Under the pieces are notes generated by a model. That model made no database searches, was not told where the DNA came from, and was given only the letters and a program-made list of their open reading frames with translations. A DNA stretch of 64,000 nt from JOPF136 sp963773835 (lineage in GTDB: Bacteria > Acidobacteriota > Terriglobia > Acidiferrales > UBA7541), in assembly GCA_963773835.1 (NCBI GenBank), contig CAVZCQ010000001.1:434001-498000 (forward strand), in the 5' to 3' direction. Below, one piece after another: positions 43,273-51,721 of this stretch. The number at the start of each line of letters is the position of its first letter. Position 1 is the first letter of the stretch. The position numbers and the translations under genes were made by a program.

Positions 43273-44619
43273 GTGGCCGCTTCAAAAACGCGCAAAGTTT
43301 TTGGAATTCTAGTGTGGTTCAGTGCTCTCCTCACTTTCAACGTTGCGTCCCATTGGTCTCGAAACGCGGACTATAACGGCCTGTACATATTCCTAGAGGT
43401 GCTGGGGCGGTTGACGACCCCCATGGAACTAGCAATTTCGACAGTCGTTGTGTTCGTGATCCTTTCAATTGGGGAGCCGAAATCAATCACTAGCGAAGGT
43501 CAGACATTGCAGAAAAAACCTTCCCTCCGCAATGCACTCTACACAATCTACGTAATGGTTGGAATTTTGGCGCTGGTACTCGGTATTGGGTTGCTGGTTA
43601 CCTCCTGGCCTAGAGGCGGCAGTACGCAGATTGCTGATCGGACTGCTCAATCAAAACCAAGAAATGACAAAGCGCCAGTGAATCCCAAGGCCCTTGACAG
43701 CCTCGAACTGATGTCGAAGCCCAAGGCTGAGTTGGGAACCGCAGAGGACGGGCTCCTGCCGGAGAAGGAAAAGGCAATGCGGGAAATTTTAGCCATGCGG
43801 CTCTCCGGTGTTATGCAAAAGCAACATACAGGAATCCGCGTTGATGTCGTTGGCGACGCCCATGATGTTCTGGTATTCCGAAAGCCCTCGATGAACGATG
43901 AAACCGCCGACCAATTGATTCAAGAGTTCAGGAAGGACGACGCGAACTTCTGGAACGGAGTGCGGCTGATGAACTACAGCCAGGTCGTCTTCTCTGGTGA
44001 CGGCTACAAGAGGGTTGTCACCAGGGCGGAATTTCTGGGCTATGGTAAGGACTACGAGAAATACAAAGCGGCATTTTTAAGAGGAGTGGAGTTGACTCAG
44101 GGCTTGCCCAACGAATCAGAGCCAGTCAAACCGCGAGCGACCGAGCCGAAACCACGTTCTCCGGTTGGCACCTCTGGGCTGAGCGAGACGCTGCAATGGC
44201 TCAGCGGGGCTACCGACGAAGAGTCAGGGGACGGAAATAACCATCACACATTCGAAAGCAATGACCGGAATAGCTGCGCGGTGACTATCACAGAGACCCG
44301 AGCTTTAGCGGGTCCAGGCTTCTGGATTAAAGAATCGTTCTCGCTCACGGACATTGACCCCGCCGATATTCAGGTTGAGAAGCTTGCGCAGGGCGATCTC
44401 AAGAATCTTTTTCAGGGACTATCTGCCGTCACTTTCCACACAACCAACTATAGTAAGAAGATAATTCACACCTCAGGCGCTCTTGTTGCTTTGAGCGACG
44501 TCAAGGAGATTCCCTCGTCAAAGTACACTCTGTTTACGAACGACTGGTTTGCTCCACGATTCGCAAAAGCTTTCAAACACGCGGTAGAACTTTGCGGAGG
44601 TCAGCGCTCATCCTTCTAG
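43273..44619 (+). CDS. Multi-pass membrane protein of unknown function in a lower-GC patch
   Basis: This 448-residue protein has three probable membrane helices (about 10-27, 52-68, 90-112). A soluble charged region follows, including residues 135-290 with MRLSGVMQKQHTGIRVDVVG. The C-terminal domain begins SGLSETLQWLSGATDEES and ends NDWFAPRFAKAFKHAVELC. The SLxETLxWL pattern recurs in unassigned soil-bacterial proteins. GC is visibly lower than in adjacent genes, and GTG is the start. No domain recognised; probably recently acquired. Confidence 0.72.
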   Translation: MAASKTRKVFGILVWFSALLTFNVASHWSRNADYNGLYIFLEVLGRLTTPMELAISTVVVFVILSIGEPKSITSEGQTLQKKPSLRNALYTIYVMVGILALVLGIGLLVTSWPRGGSTQIADRTAQSKPRNDKAPVNPKALDSLELMSKPKAELGTAEDGLLPEKEKAMREILAMRLSGVMQKQHTGIRVDVVGDAHDVLVFRKPSMNDETADQLIQEFRKDDANFWNGVRLMNYSQVVFSGDGYKRVVTRAEFLGYGKDYEKYKAAFLRGVELTQGLPNESEPVKPRATEPKPRSPVGTSGLSETLQWLSGATDEESGDGNNHHTFESNDRNSCAVTITETRALAGPGFWIKESFSLTDIDPADIQVEKLAQGDLKNLFQGLSAVTFHTTNYSKKIIHTSGALVALSDVKEIPSSKYTLFTNDWFAPRFAKAFKHAVELCGGQRSSF

Positions 44620-44729
44620 AAACGTCTTAGCTGCCGCCTACACCGGGTTCGGCAGTCATTGAAGTCCGGCCCAGACGCTAACGGTTCGGCTTTGGGATCG
44701 ACCTCGCCGGAACCCGATAAGGGGGGACA

Positions 44730-44957
44730 ATGTACGCTAGTGGGGAAATTCCAATGGTCGGTGATGTTGTAGAAGGTAGCGGGGGTAAGGGCGAAGTGCT
44801 GGAAATTAGTCTAGTCGGCTTGGGTGGAGAAGAAACCGCTACCGTCCAATGGACGACCCCGCGGGAGAAGGTGCCCGGAAGCGGAATCTTCCAACTTCCG
44901 GCTCCGGTTACAGTTCCTACTCGGTCGCTTACTCGTGTGCGCGGAAAGGCTATATAA
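44730..44957 (+). CDS. Small unknown protein
   Basis: This 75-residue product begins MYASGEIPMVGDVVEGSGGK and ends PTRSLTRVRGKA. A YASGEIPxxGDVV opening is found in small stand-alone beta-barrel-like proteins, and the rest (EETATVQWTTPREKVP) could be a small beta domain. GGGGGG precedes the ATG. It lies in the same lower-GC patch as the gene before it. Function unknown. Confidence 0.6.
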   Translation: MYASGEIPMVGDVVEGSGGKGEVLEISLVGLGGEETATVQWTTPREKVPGSGIFQLPAPVTVPTRSLTRVRGKAI

Positions 44958-45035
44958 CTCTTGAGTTTCACTCCTTGCGGCATCATCCCGGCCACCGCTC
45001 GTGCACCCATGGGAATCGCGGTGTATCCTCCTCCC

Positions 45036-46187
45036 ATGTTTGAGCTGAACTGCGGCCAGGAATTCGATCCCGCGCGCGATGAGGAATTCTTCGCTGCCAT
45101 TCCCGCGCGCCCGGCCGTTTTCCTGATCGAAATGCGCGAGCCTTCCGCGCGGCCATATCTCGCGCGCACTGCGGACTTGCAGCGAAGGCTCGGAGTCCTG
45201 CTGGGGCGGGTGCAGCAGCCCTCGCACCGACTGAATCTGCTCGAAATTGCCGCCCGAGTCCGGTATCGCGTGGTCGGCTCCGCATTTGAGCAATCGCTGG
45301 TCCTCTATCATCACGCCGTGCGCATCCACGCCGGACGCCACCGCGCCTGGATGCGCCTCCGCCCGCCCGTCGTGGTCAAACTGAAGCTCCGCAGCGCCTA
45401 CCCGCGCGCCTACGTCACCCGCCGCCTCCTCGATGACGGCGCGCTCTACATCGGCCCGTTCGGCTCGCGGCGTTCAGCCGACGCCTTCCTCAGCCAGTCG
45501 CTCAATTTCTTCAAGATCCGCCGCTGCCAGATCCGCATCCGTCGCGACCCGACGTTTCCCGGCTGCCTTTATTCGGAAATGAAAATGTGCCTGGCGCCGT
45601 GTTTTGCCGGCTGCACGGACGAGGACTACGCCGCGGAAGTCGTGCGCGTCGAATCCTTCCTGGCCTCAAGCGGCGCCTCGCTCGTCGGGGAATTCGAGCA
45701 AAGCCGCGACGCCGCCACCGCCGCGCTCGATTTCGAACGCAGCGCGGCCATCCACAAGAAAATCGAGAAGGTCACCGCCACGCTTCGCCTGCTGCCCGAA
45801 CTCGTCCGCCGGATCGACGAGCTCGACGCCGTTCTCCTCCAGCGCGCCACTGCGGAGCGGACTATCGCCGCTTTCGCCGTCCGCCATGGATTCCTCTCGC
45901 CGCCCTTTCTCCTCGATTTCGGCACGCTGGCCGCTGATCCTCGTTCCGTCGAGGCCATTCTCCGCGAGAATCTCGAATCGCCAGCGCCCGACGAGTTGCC
46001 CGGCGGGTCTCGCTCGCTCGCGCTGATGGCCGATCATCTTTCGCTCCTCGCCCGGTGGTACTACTCCAAGCCGCGCAGCGGCGAAATCTTCTACGCCGCA
46101 CCGGGACGCGGCGCCCAGCCCGCAGCGGTGGTCTGGCCCTATCGCCGGATCGTCCGCGCCTGTTCCCGCCTGCTGGCCCAGCCCTGA
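45036..46187 (+). CDS. UvrC-like protein lacking the C-terminal nuclease half
   Basis: This 383-residue protein matches the N-terminal half of UvrC. The region corresponding to GIY-YIG (about 20-100) is degenerate (AVFLIEMREPSARPYLARTADLQRR in place of GVY...YVGKA...RKR). The middle matches well: YIGPFGSRRSADAF, LNFFKIRRCQIRIRRDP and CLYSEMKMCLAPCF, which is the UvrC Cys-rich segment. A UVR-like helical pair is followed by a helical tail. The RNase H endonuclease and HhH domains of full UvrC (about 600 residues) are absent. An intact uvrC is expected elsewhere. The role is unclear; catalytic activity is doubtful. Confidence 0.82.
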   Translation: MFELNCGQEFDPARDEEFFAAIPARPAVFLIEMREPSARPYLARTADLQRRLGVLLGRVQQPSHRLNLLEIAARVRYRVVGSAFEQSLVLYHHAVRIHAGRHRAWMRLRPPVVVKLKLRSAYPRAYVTRRLLDDGALYIGPFGSRRSADAFLSQSLNFFKIRRCQIRIRRDPTFPGCLYSEMKMCLAPCFAGCTDEDYAAEVVRVESFLASSGASLVGEFEQSRDAATAALDFERSAAIHKKIEKVTATLRLLPELVRRIDELDAVLLQRATAERTIAAFAVRHGFLSPPFLLDFGTLAADPRSVEAILRENLESPAPDELPGGSRSLALMADHLSLLARWYYSKPRSGEIFYAAPGRGAQPAAVVWPYRRIVRACSRLLAQP

Positions 46188-46254
46188 TTCCTGTTCGCGT
46201 CCGCGCAGGAAGAAATGCCGGAGAAAGAAAGCGGGAGAGCCATCGGACCTCGAC

Positions 46255-46273
46255 GGCGGGGTTGTAACCCGCC
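46255..46273. repeat. Short intergenic hairpin
   Basis: GGCGGG (46255-46260), GTTGTAA, CCCGCC (46268-46273), between the UvrC-like gene and the aldo/keto reductase gene. No T-run; a REP-like palindrome. Confidence 0.5.
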
Positions 46274-46339
46274 CTTCCCTCCGCGAGCGCCTCGACGCGC
46301 CTCTGCTATACTGCCGGTTCTTTGCACACAAGAACCCCC

Positions 46340-47440
46340 ATGCCGCAGCTCGCCTCGCCGGAAGCCACGCGCTCGTATGCCGCGCGCTTTGCAGGCAAAG
46401 CCGCGCCCGGCCATTTTCGCGGCTGTCGCGGCCTGACGCTGTCGTCCCTCGGCATCGGCACCTATCTCGGCAATCCTGATCCCGCAACCGACCTCGGTTA
46501 CACACAATCCATCGTTGAAGCCGTCCTCGGCGGCTTCAACGTTCTCGATTCCGCGATCAATTACCGCTTCCAGCGCAGCGAGCGTTCGATGGGCGCGGCA
46601 ATCGCCGAGGTCGCCGCGCGCGGCATCCCTCGCGAAGCGCTCCTCGTCTGCACCAAGGGCGGCTATCTGACCCCGGACGGCGAAATGCCCACCAACCCGC
46701 GCGACTATTTCAGCCGTGAATATTTTTCGAAGGGCATCCTTCAGCCTGCCGACGTCGCCGCCGGCTGCCACGCGATGACGCCGCGCTATCTCGAAGATCA
46801 ACTGGCGCGAAGCCTCCGCAATCTCGGTCTCCCCTCAGTGGACATTTATTATCTGCACAATCCGGAAACGCAGCTCGAAGAGGTTTCGCCGGAGGAATTC
46901 CGCACGCGCCTTCGTGCGGCGTTTGCCTTCCTCGAAGCTGCGGTGTCAGCGGGAAAAATCGGACACTACGGCATGGCCACCTGGAACGGATTTCGCGTGC
47001 CTGCGGGCTCACCAGCACTTCATTCGCTCGCCGGCGTCGTCGCCGTGGCGCGCGAGGTGGCCGGCGATGCGCACCACTTCGGTTTCGTCCAGCTCCCTCT
47101 GAATCTGATGATGCCGGAAGCCGTAGTGCTCCCCAATCAGCGCGTTGCCGGCCGCGATCTTCCCCTGCTCGCAGCCGCTGCCGAACTCGGTGTCACCGTC
47201 ATCGCAAGCGCGCCCACGCTCCAAGGCCGGCTGGCCCGCGGCCTGCCTCCGTCGTTCGCCGGTGTCATTGGCCTCACGAGCGACTTCGAGCGCGCGCTCC
47301 AGTTCGCGCGCTCCGCTCCCGGCCTCACTACCGCGCTCGTGGGCATGAGCCGCCCGGAGCATGCCCGCGCCAACCTCCGCCTGGCTGGCGAGCCCCCGCT
47401 CCCCAGCGAAAAATTCTGGTCATTGTTCCGCGAAGAATGA
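46340..47440 (+). CDS. Aldo/keto reductase
   Basis: This 366-residue TIM-barrel oxidoreductase has the catalytic tetrad in context: Asp and Tyr in NVLDSAINYRFQRSE, Lys in VCTKGGYL and His in DIYYLHNPE. Barrel motifs LTLSSLGIGTYLG, GKIGHYGMATWNG and ALVGMSRPEHARANL also fit. It reduces carbonyls with NADPH. An ATG at 46340 and a TTG at 46322 are both possible; the ATG was chosen. It converges on the alpha/beta hydrolase gene. Confidence 0.92.
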   Translation: MPQLASPEATRSYAARFAGKAAPGHFRGCRGLTLSSLGIGTYLGNPDPATDLGYTQSIVEAVLGGFNVLDSAINYRFQRSERSMGAAIAEVAARGIPREALLVCTKGGYLTPDGEMPTNPRDYFSREYFSKGILQPADVAAGCHAMTPRYLEDQLARSLRNLGLPSVDIYYLHNPETQLEEVSPEEFRTRLRAAFAFLEAAVSAGKIGHYGMATWNGFRVPAGSPALHSLAGVVAVAREVAGDAHHFGFVQLPLNLMMPEAVVLPNQRVAGRDLPLLAAAAELGVTVIASAPTLQGRLARGLPPSFAGVIGLTSDFERALQFARSAPGLTTALVGMSRPEHARANLRLAGEPPLPSEKFWSLFREE

Positions 47441-48202
47441 GCGATCCGCAACCGGTCCGCCGGGGCGAGCCCGCCCGGTGCGCGTCCCGATTCTCTCTGC
47501 GCACCTCCGCGTCCTCTGCGTTATCTTTTCTCTCCGCATCCGCTCCGTGTTAAGTTTTTTTCTCTTCCCCCATCCACTCCGCAATCGCCCGGTCCAACTG
47601 GTCGAGTTTCCCGTTGAAAAATGTCCCGCGCCCTCGACCAGCACCAACCGTTTCGGCTCCGCCAGCGAGTCCACCAGCTTCTCCACGCGCTCCCGCGCCG
47701 CGAACTGGTCTTCCGTCCCTACGACGAACAATTTCGCTTTCGTCGATCCCCGCAGGTAGGAAAAATCCGAATCGTTCACGGGAATCCCGATTCCAATCAA
47801 TCGGGTCACCCGCGCGTCCTCTGCTCCCACCCGGAGCCCCACCCAGGCCCCGAAACTGAATCCCGCCAGCACCACCGGCAGGCCGGGAAACTCCGCGGCC
47901 AGATAGTCGAGCGCACACCGCACGTCCTCTCGCTCGCCGCGCCCGCGGTCATGCACACCCTCGCTCAGTCCCGCCCCGCGAAAATTGAACCGCAACACCG
48001 GCAGCCCCGCAGCGTGCAGGCTTTTCGCCGCCTGGAACACCACTTTGTTGTGCATGGTCCCGCCGTATAGCGGATGCGGATGGCACACCACGGCGGCCAT
48101 TGCCGGGTTCGCCTGCGTGCTCGTCCGCAGCAGCGCCTCCAACCTCCCGGCCGGGCCGTCGAGAAACAGGCTGCGATGGAAGACTTTGTTCGATCCGTCC
48201 AT
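47420..48202 (-). CDS. Alpha/beta hydrolase, frameshifted near the C-terminus
   Basis: The open frame encodes 260 residues of an alpha/beta hydrolase: VVCHPHPLYGGTMHNKVV, LRFNFRGAGLSEG, nucleophile Ser in LAGFSFGAWVGLR, acid Asp near VVGTEDQFA and His in VEGAGHF. After the His the frame turns to basic, unfolded-looking sequence and runs into the 3' end of the aldo/keto reductase gene. In the other frame the same DNA reads FFNGKLDQLDRAIAEWMGE and stops at 47550, the normal end of this family. One base missing from the A-run at 47617-47621 explains it, either a real mutation or an assembly/sequencing error. The functional product would end at 47550 (about 217 residues). Confidence 0.85.
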   Translation of the reverse strand: MDGSNKVFHRSLFLDGPAGRLEALLRTSTQANPAMAAVVCHPHPLYGGTMHNKVVFQAAKSLHAAGLPVLRFNFRGAGLSEGVHDRGRGEREDVRCALDYLAAEFPGLPVVLAGFSFGAWVGLRVGAEDARVTRLIGIGIPVNDSDFSYLRGSTKAKLFVVGTEDQFAARERVEKLVDSLAEPKRLVLVEGAGHFSTGNSTSWTGRLRSGWGKRKKLNTERMRREKITQRTRRCAERIGTRTGRARPGGPVADRSFFAEQ

Positions 48203-48237
48203 GGACCGTCAGGGAGGGTCGCGGACCGCTCGCCGTG

Positions 48238-48885
48238 TCAGCTCGACGGGGCGCGAATACCGGTCGTGCGGCTGTACTGCACCGCTACGCACATCGTGGA
48301 TCCCCGCTCGATGATCCGCACCACACGGCTGTCAATCTCTTCCGGAGGCTCCTCCGGTTTGAACGGTATGGCCACCCACACGTGCTGCCCTACCGTGTAC
48401 GAGCGTGTTGCTTTGAACAGCACTCCAGTGCGCGAGATGTCCACCGTCTGCGTCTCTTCGCTCCCGTTCTCGCCGCGAACCCGGATGGGCAGCACCAGCT
48501 TCGACCGATCCTTGGCGCGGCGCTCCGAGGGGAGCTGCATCACGCTGCGCTCGCGCACGTTTACGGGCGTAGGATCCGACCGCGCGCTGTGGAACCGGAC
48601 GGCCACTTCCGCCGACCCGTCCGCCGCGTTGTCCACCCGCACCACGGTGGCGGGAAACTCGACGTCTCCCCCCATCGATTTCGGGTCGTACGGCACGATC
48701 ACCCACACCGTGCTGTGCATTTCGTAGGGCTGGCGCGTCCGGAAAAGCACGCCGTTGCGCGACACGTCCAGCGTCGTTGTCACTTCCATGGATTCCCGCG
48801 GTGGCCCGATTTGGCGAACTCGGATGGCCAGTTCCGTCCGCACTCGCGGCCGCTCGCGTCCTTCGCTCCCGGGCATGGATGGCAA
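48238..48885 (-). CDS. Tandem PilZ-like domain protein
   Basis: This 215-residue protein has two PilZ-like domains. The first has ERPRVRTELAIRV and DVSRNGVLFRT (about 10-105); the second has RRAKDRSKLVLPIRV and DISRTGVLFKA (about 120-205). PilZ domains bind cyclic di-GMP through an RxxxR and a D/NxSxxG motif. Both copies have the second motif; the first is only partly RxxxR-like, so ligand binding is possible but not certain. It is transcribed away from the PilZ gene at 49028. Confidence 0.85.
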   Translation of the reverse strand: MPSMPGSEGRERPRVRTELAIRVRQIGPPRESMEVTTTLDVSRNGVLFRTRQPYEMHSTVWVIVPYDPKSMGGDVEFPATVVRVDNAADGSAEVAVRFHSARSDPTPVNVRERSVMQLPSERRAKDRSKLVLPIRVRGENGSEETQTVDISRTGVLFKATRSYTVGQHVWVAIPFKPEEPPEEIDSRVVRIIERGSTMCVAVQYSRTTGIRAPSS

Positions 48886-49027
48886 AGTAGCCGCCGCGCG
48901 TCTTCAAGTCAAGCCGCCCGTTCCTTCCACTACGCTACTGCTCGCTTCGGCAACCCCCATTGCGTGGCGTGCAGGTTCGGTGATAGGGTGAGATAATATT
49001 TCCCGTGGAAAGCGTGAGGATTTCTGT

Positions 49028-49351
49028 ATGAACGAGATGGAACGCCGCATGTCCCGACGTTTCAATATGAACCTCCCGCTGATGATTCGCTTTCAGAACG
49101 GCACCCTCAAGGTCGAGCAGGAGGCCCGCACCCGCGACGTCAGCTTCCGCGGCCTCTATTTCGTCATCGACAGCGCCTTCCAGGCGGGAATGCCCGTCGA
49201 ATTCGTCCTCACGCTCCCGAAAGAAGTCACCATGGCGGGCGACGTGCACATCCAATGTTATGGCACCGTGGTGCGCGTGGAAGATTTCGAGAGCCGCCGC
49301 GGGGTCGCGGCCCGCATTGACCGTTACGAGTTCGTTTCCGCGCTGGCCTGA
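49028..49351 (+). CDS. Single PilZ domain protein
   Basis: This 107-residue protein has ERRMSRRFNMNLPLMIRF at the start (RRxSRRF fits the c-di-GMP-binding Arg motif), then DVSFRGLYFVID (DxSxxG) and a beta-barrel remainder with GTVVRVEDFE. Likely a cytoplasmic cyclic di-GMP effector or an ancient relative. It is followed by a 75-residue unknown gene in the same direction, 48 bases later. Confidence 0.87.
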   Translation: MNEMERRMSRRFNMNLPLMIRFQNGTLKVEQEARTRDVSFRGLYFVIDSAFQAGMPVEFVLTLPKEVTMAGDVHIQCYGTVVRVEDFESRRGVAARIDRYEFVSALA

Positions 49352-49399
49352 CCACGCCGAGCGGAGCCCGCGACCCGCCGCTTTCCTCCGGAGGCTGTC

Positions 49400-49627
49400 A
49401 TGGGAAAATATGACATTGGCAATGCGCTCGAAGAGCTGAATGAAGAGGCGCTCCTCCCGCATCCCGTCCGCCTGCGCGACATGATCCTGCGGACCGACCT
49501 CGACCCCCAGGCCGCCGTGGAGGTCAATCGCGAATTCCAGAGTTATCTCGCCCAGTTCGGCCAGGCGCAGAAAACCGGCCGCGGCATCCTGGAAACCCTC
49601 GCCGCCCACCGCCCCAAACAATCCTGA
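49400..49627 (+). CDS. Small helical protein of unknown function
   Basis: The 75-residue protein looks all-helical (ALEELNEEALLPHPVRLRDM, then VEVNREFQSYLAQFGQ). GGAGG lies about 8 bases before the ATG. It follows the PilZ gene, so a regulatory link is possible. No domain recognised. Confidence 0.65.
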   Translation: MGKYDIGNALEELNEEALLPHPVRLRDMILRTDLDPQAAVEVNREFQSYLAQFGQAQKTGRGILETLAAHRPKQS

Positions 49628-49715
49628 CCCGACGCTGCCATTTTGTCGCTCCCTCACGTGCCCCTCTCGCGGCAATTACCGTCGGCTTTTGCGATAATGC
49701 TTTCTCCACCAGCCT

Positions 49716-50402
49716 ATGTCGCGCGAAACTCTGCTCATCGATGCCGACGACACACTCTGGGAGAATCAGGTCCACTTCGAGCGAGTCATCGATGGTTTTC
49801 TCGCCATCATCGATCGCCTCGGCTTTTCCGGTCCCTACGCCCGCCGCATCCTCAACGAAACGGAGCGGCGCAATATTCGCCAGTTCGGTTTCGGCGTGCG
49901 CAGCTTCCATGTCGCGCTCGAAGAAACCTATCTGAAGCTCGCCGGCAACATGGCCCGGCGCGAGGTCGTCAAGCAGATCGGCGGTCTCGTCGCCGAGATC
50001 TCCGCCACTCCGCCCACCCTGCTCGCCGGAGTTGCCGAAACGCTCGCCTATCTCGCCCCCCGCCACCGCCTCATCCTCTGCAGCAAGGGCGAGCCCGCGG
50101 AGCAGGCCGGCAAGCTGGAACGCTCCGGCCTCCAGATTCATTTCCAGGCCATCGAAATCGTGGCCGACAAGAACTCGCAGACCTACCGGGGGCTGGTGAA
50201 AACTCATCGCATCGTCAAATCGCACGGGTGGATGGTGGGCAATAGCCCGCGAAGCGACATCAACCCCGCGCTCGCCGCCGGGCTCAACGCAGTCTTCATT
50301 CCTCACGCAAAGACGTGGGAATTCGAGCACGACGAGATCTCCAGCGGGCCGGGCAAACTGCTGATCCTGCCCGCATTCCGCGCGCTGCGCGACTATTTCT
50401 AG
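49716..50402 (+). CDS. HAD-superfamily hydrolase
   Basis: The 228-residue protein has HAD motif I LLIDADDTLWE (nucleophile D9 and D11), motif II in LILCSKGE, motif III Lys near VADKNSQTY, and motif IV GNSPRSDINPAL. A helical cap (FLAIIDRLGFSGPYARRIL and following) sits between motifs I and II. It is a phosphohydrolase whose substrate cannot be told. It lies 88 bases downstream of the small helical-protein gene and is likely in one transcript with the following aminotransferase gene. Confidence 0.88.
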   Translation: MSRETLLIDADDTLWENQVHFERVIDGFLAIIDRLGFSGPYARRILNETERRNIRQFGFGVRSFHVALEETYLKLAGNMARREVVKQIGGLVAEISATPPTLLAGVAETLAYLAPRHRLILCSKGEPAEQAGKLERSGLQIHFQAIEIVADKNSQTYRGLVKTHRIVKSHGWMVGNSPRSDINPALAAGLNAVFIPHAKTWEFEHDEISSGPGKLLILPAFRALRDYF

Positions 50403-50463
50403 CCCCAGTGGCCACAACTCGCCGCAGCGGGCCGCACATTCGCGCCCGAAAAGGAGACAGACC

Positions 50464-51630
50464 GTGAGCCGCACCACCGACTGGCGCTCCGAATTTTTCG
50501 AGTTTGACGACGCCACCTATCTCGCCACGGCCGCTCAGGGCCCGCTCCCGCGCGTCGCCATCAAAGCGCTCGAGTCCTCGCTCGAACTCAAGCGCCGTCC
50601 CTACCGAATTGAGGAATCCATGTATTTCGATCTCCCCGAGCGCGTCCGCGGCCTTCTCGCGCAGCTCACCGGCGCGGCGCCGGAGGAGATCGGCCTCACC
50701 ACCGGCGCCTCCACCGGCCTCGCCGGAATCGCCTCAGCTCTCCCCTGGGAGCCCGGCGACGAGGTGCTCATCGCGCGCGGCGAATTCCCGGCGCAGGTGT
50801 GCACGTGGGCTCCGCTCGTCTCCACCCGCGGCGTGGTTCTTCGCATCGTTTCTCCGCGCGGCCCCTATCCGCGCGCCCTCGATTTTGTCGAGCAGCTCAC
50901 CCCACGCACGCGCCTGGTCAGCGCCAGCCTGGTGCGTTTCGGCGACGGCTCCCTGCTCGACGCTCAGAATCTCGCCGCGAGCCTCGCCGGCTCGCGCTGC
51001 CGCCTCCTTCTGGACGTCACCCAGGCCTGCGGGGCCCTCCCGCTCGACCTCCGCGCCCTCGGCGCCGATTTCGCCGTCTGCGCCGCCTATAAATGGCTGC
51101 TCGGCCCCTACGGCACCGGCTTCGTCTGGGCCCGCCGCGAACACGTCGAAGCCATGCCTCCCGCGCCGTTCTTCTGGATGGCGGCCTCTGCCGACGAACA
51201 TTTTCACGACCTCGACTTCGATCCCGACTCCACGGGAGCATTTGCCTGGCGCCCGCCTTCCAGCGCGCGCCGCTGGGACGTTGCGGAAACCGCAAGCTTC
51301 TTCCACCTTTCCGCCTTCGCCGCCTCGCTCGAATTCGTGCTGCACGCGGGACCTGCCAACGTCCTCCAGCACAACCGCGAACTGCTCGACGCCATCGTCC
51401 AACGCCTCCCCGCCGACCGCTGCGTACTGGCCAGCCCCCGCGACTCCGCTGAGCGAGGCCCGTATCTGTGCATCGCCGCGCGGAGCCACCAGGCCACCCG
51501 GCAGCTTTTCGAGCATCTGCGCGAACAGAAAATTTACGTCAGCCTCCGCAATCACGCCCTGCGCATCGCCCCTTACCTCTACAATACGGAGGAAGACATC
51601 GAGCGCCTGTTGCGCGCCATCACCATCTGA
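50464..51630 (+). CDS. Class V aminotransferase-fold PLP enzyme
   Basis: The 388-residue protein has GLTTGASTGLAGIASAL, PLP-Asp in RLLLDVTQACGALPLDL, and the Schiff-base Lys in AAYKWLLGPYGTGFVWA. The end is RNHALRIAPYLYNTEEDIERLL, a typical class V C-terminal domain. Members include cysteine desulfurases, kynureninases and aminotransferases; specificity is not evident, and no iron-sulfur genes are near. GTG start with GGAG upstream. Confidence 0.92.
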   Translation: MSRTTDWRSEFFEFDDATYLATAAQGPLPRVAIKALESSLELKRRPYRIEESMYFDLPERVRGLLAQLTGAAPEEIGLTTGASTGLAGIASALPWEPGDEVLIARGEFPAQVCTWAPLVSTRGVVLRIVSPRGPYPRALDFVEQLTPRTRLVSASLVRFGDGSLLDAQNLAASLAGSRCRLLLDVTQACGALPLDLRALGADFAVCAAYKWLLGPYGTGFVWARREHVEAMPPAPFFWMAASADEHFHDLDFDPDSTGAFAWRPPSSARRWDVAETASFFHLSAFAASLEFVLHAGPANVLQHNRELLDAIVQRLPADRCVLASPRDSAERGPYLCIAARSHQATRQLFEHLREQKIYVSLRNHALRIAPYLYNTEEDIERLLRAITI

Positions 51631-51721
51631 CCCCGCCGCGCATCCATGAATAGGAAAACGTTGTCATCCCGAGCGTAGCGAGGGACCTGCTGTTCGCCGG
51701 TACAACGGAGCGCCGACAAAC

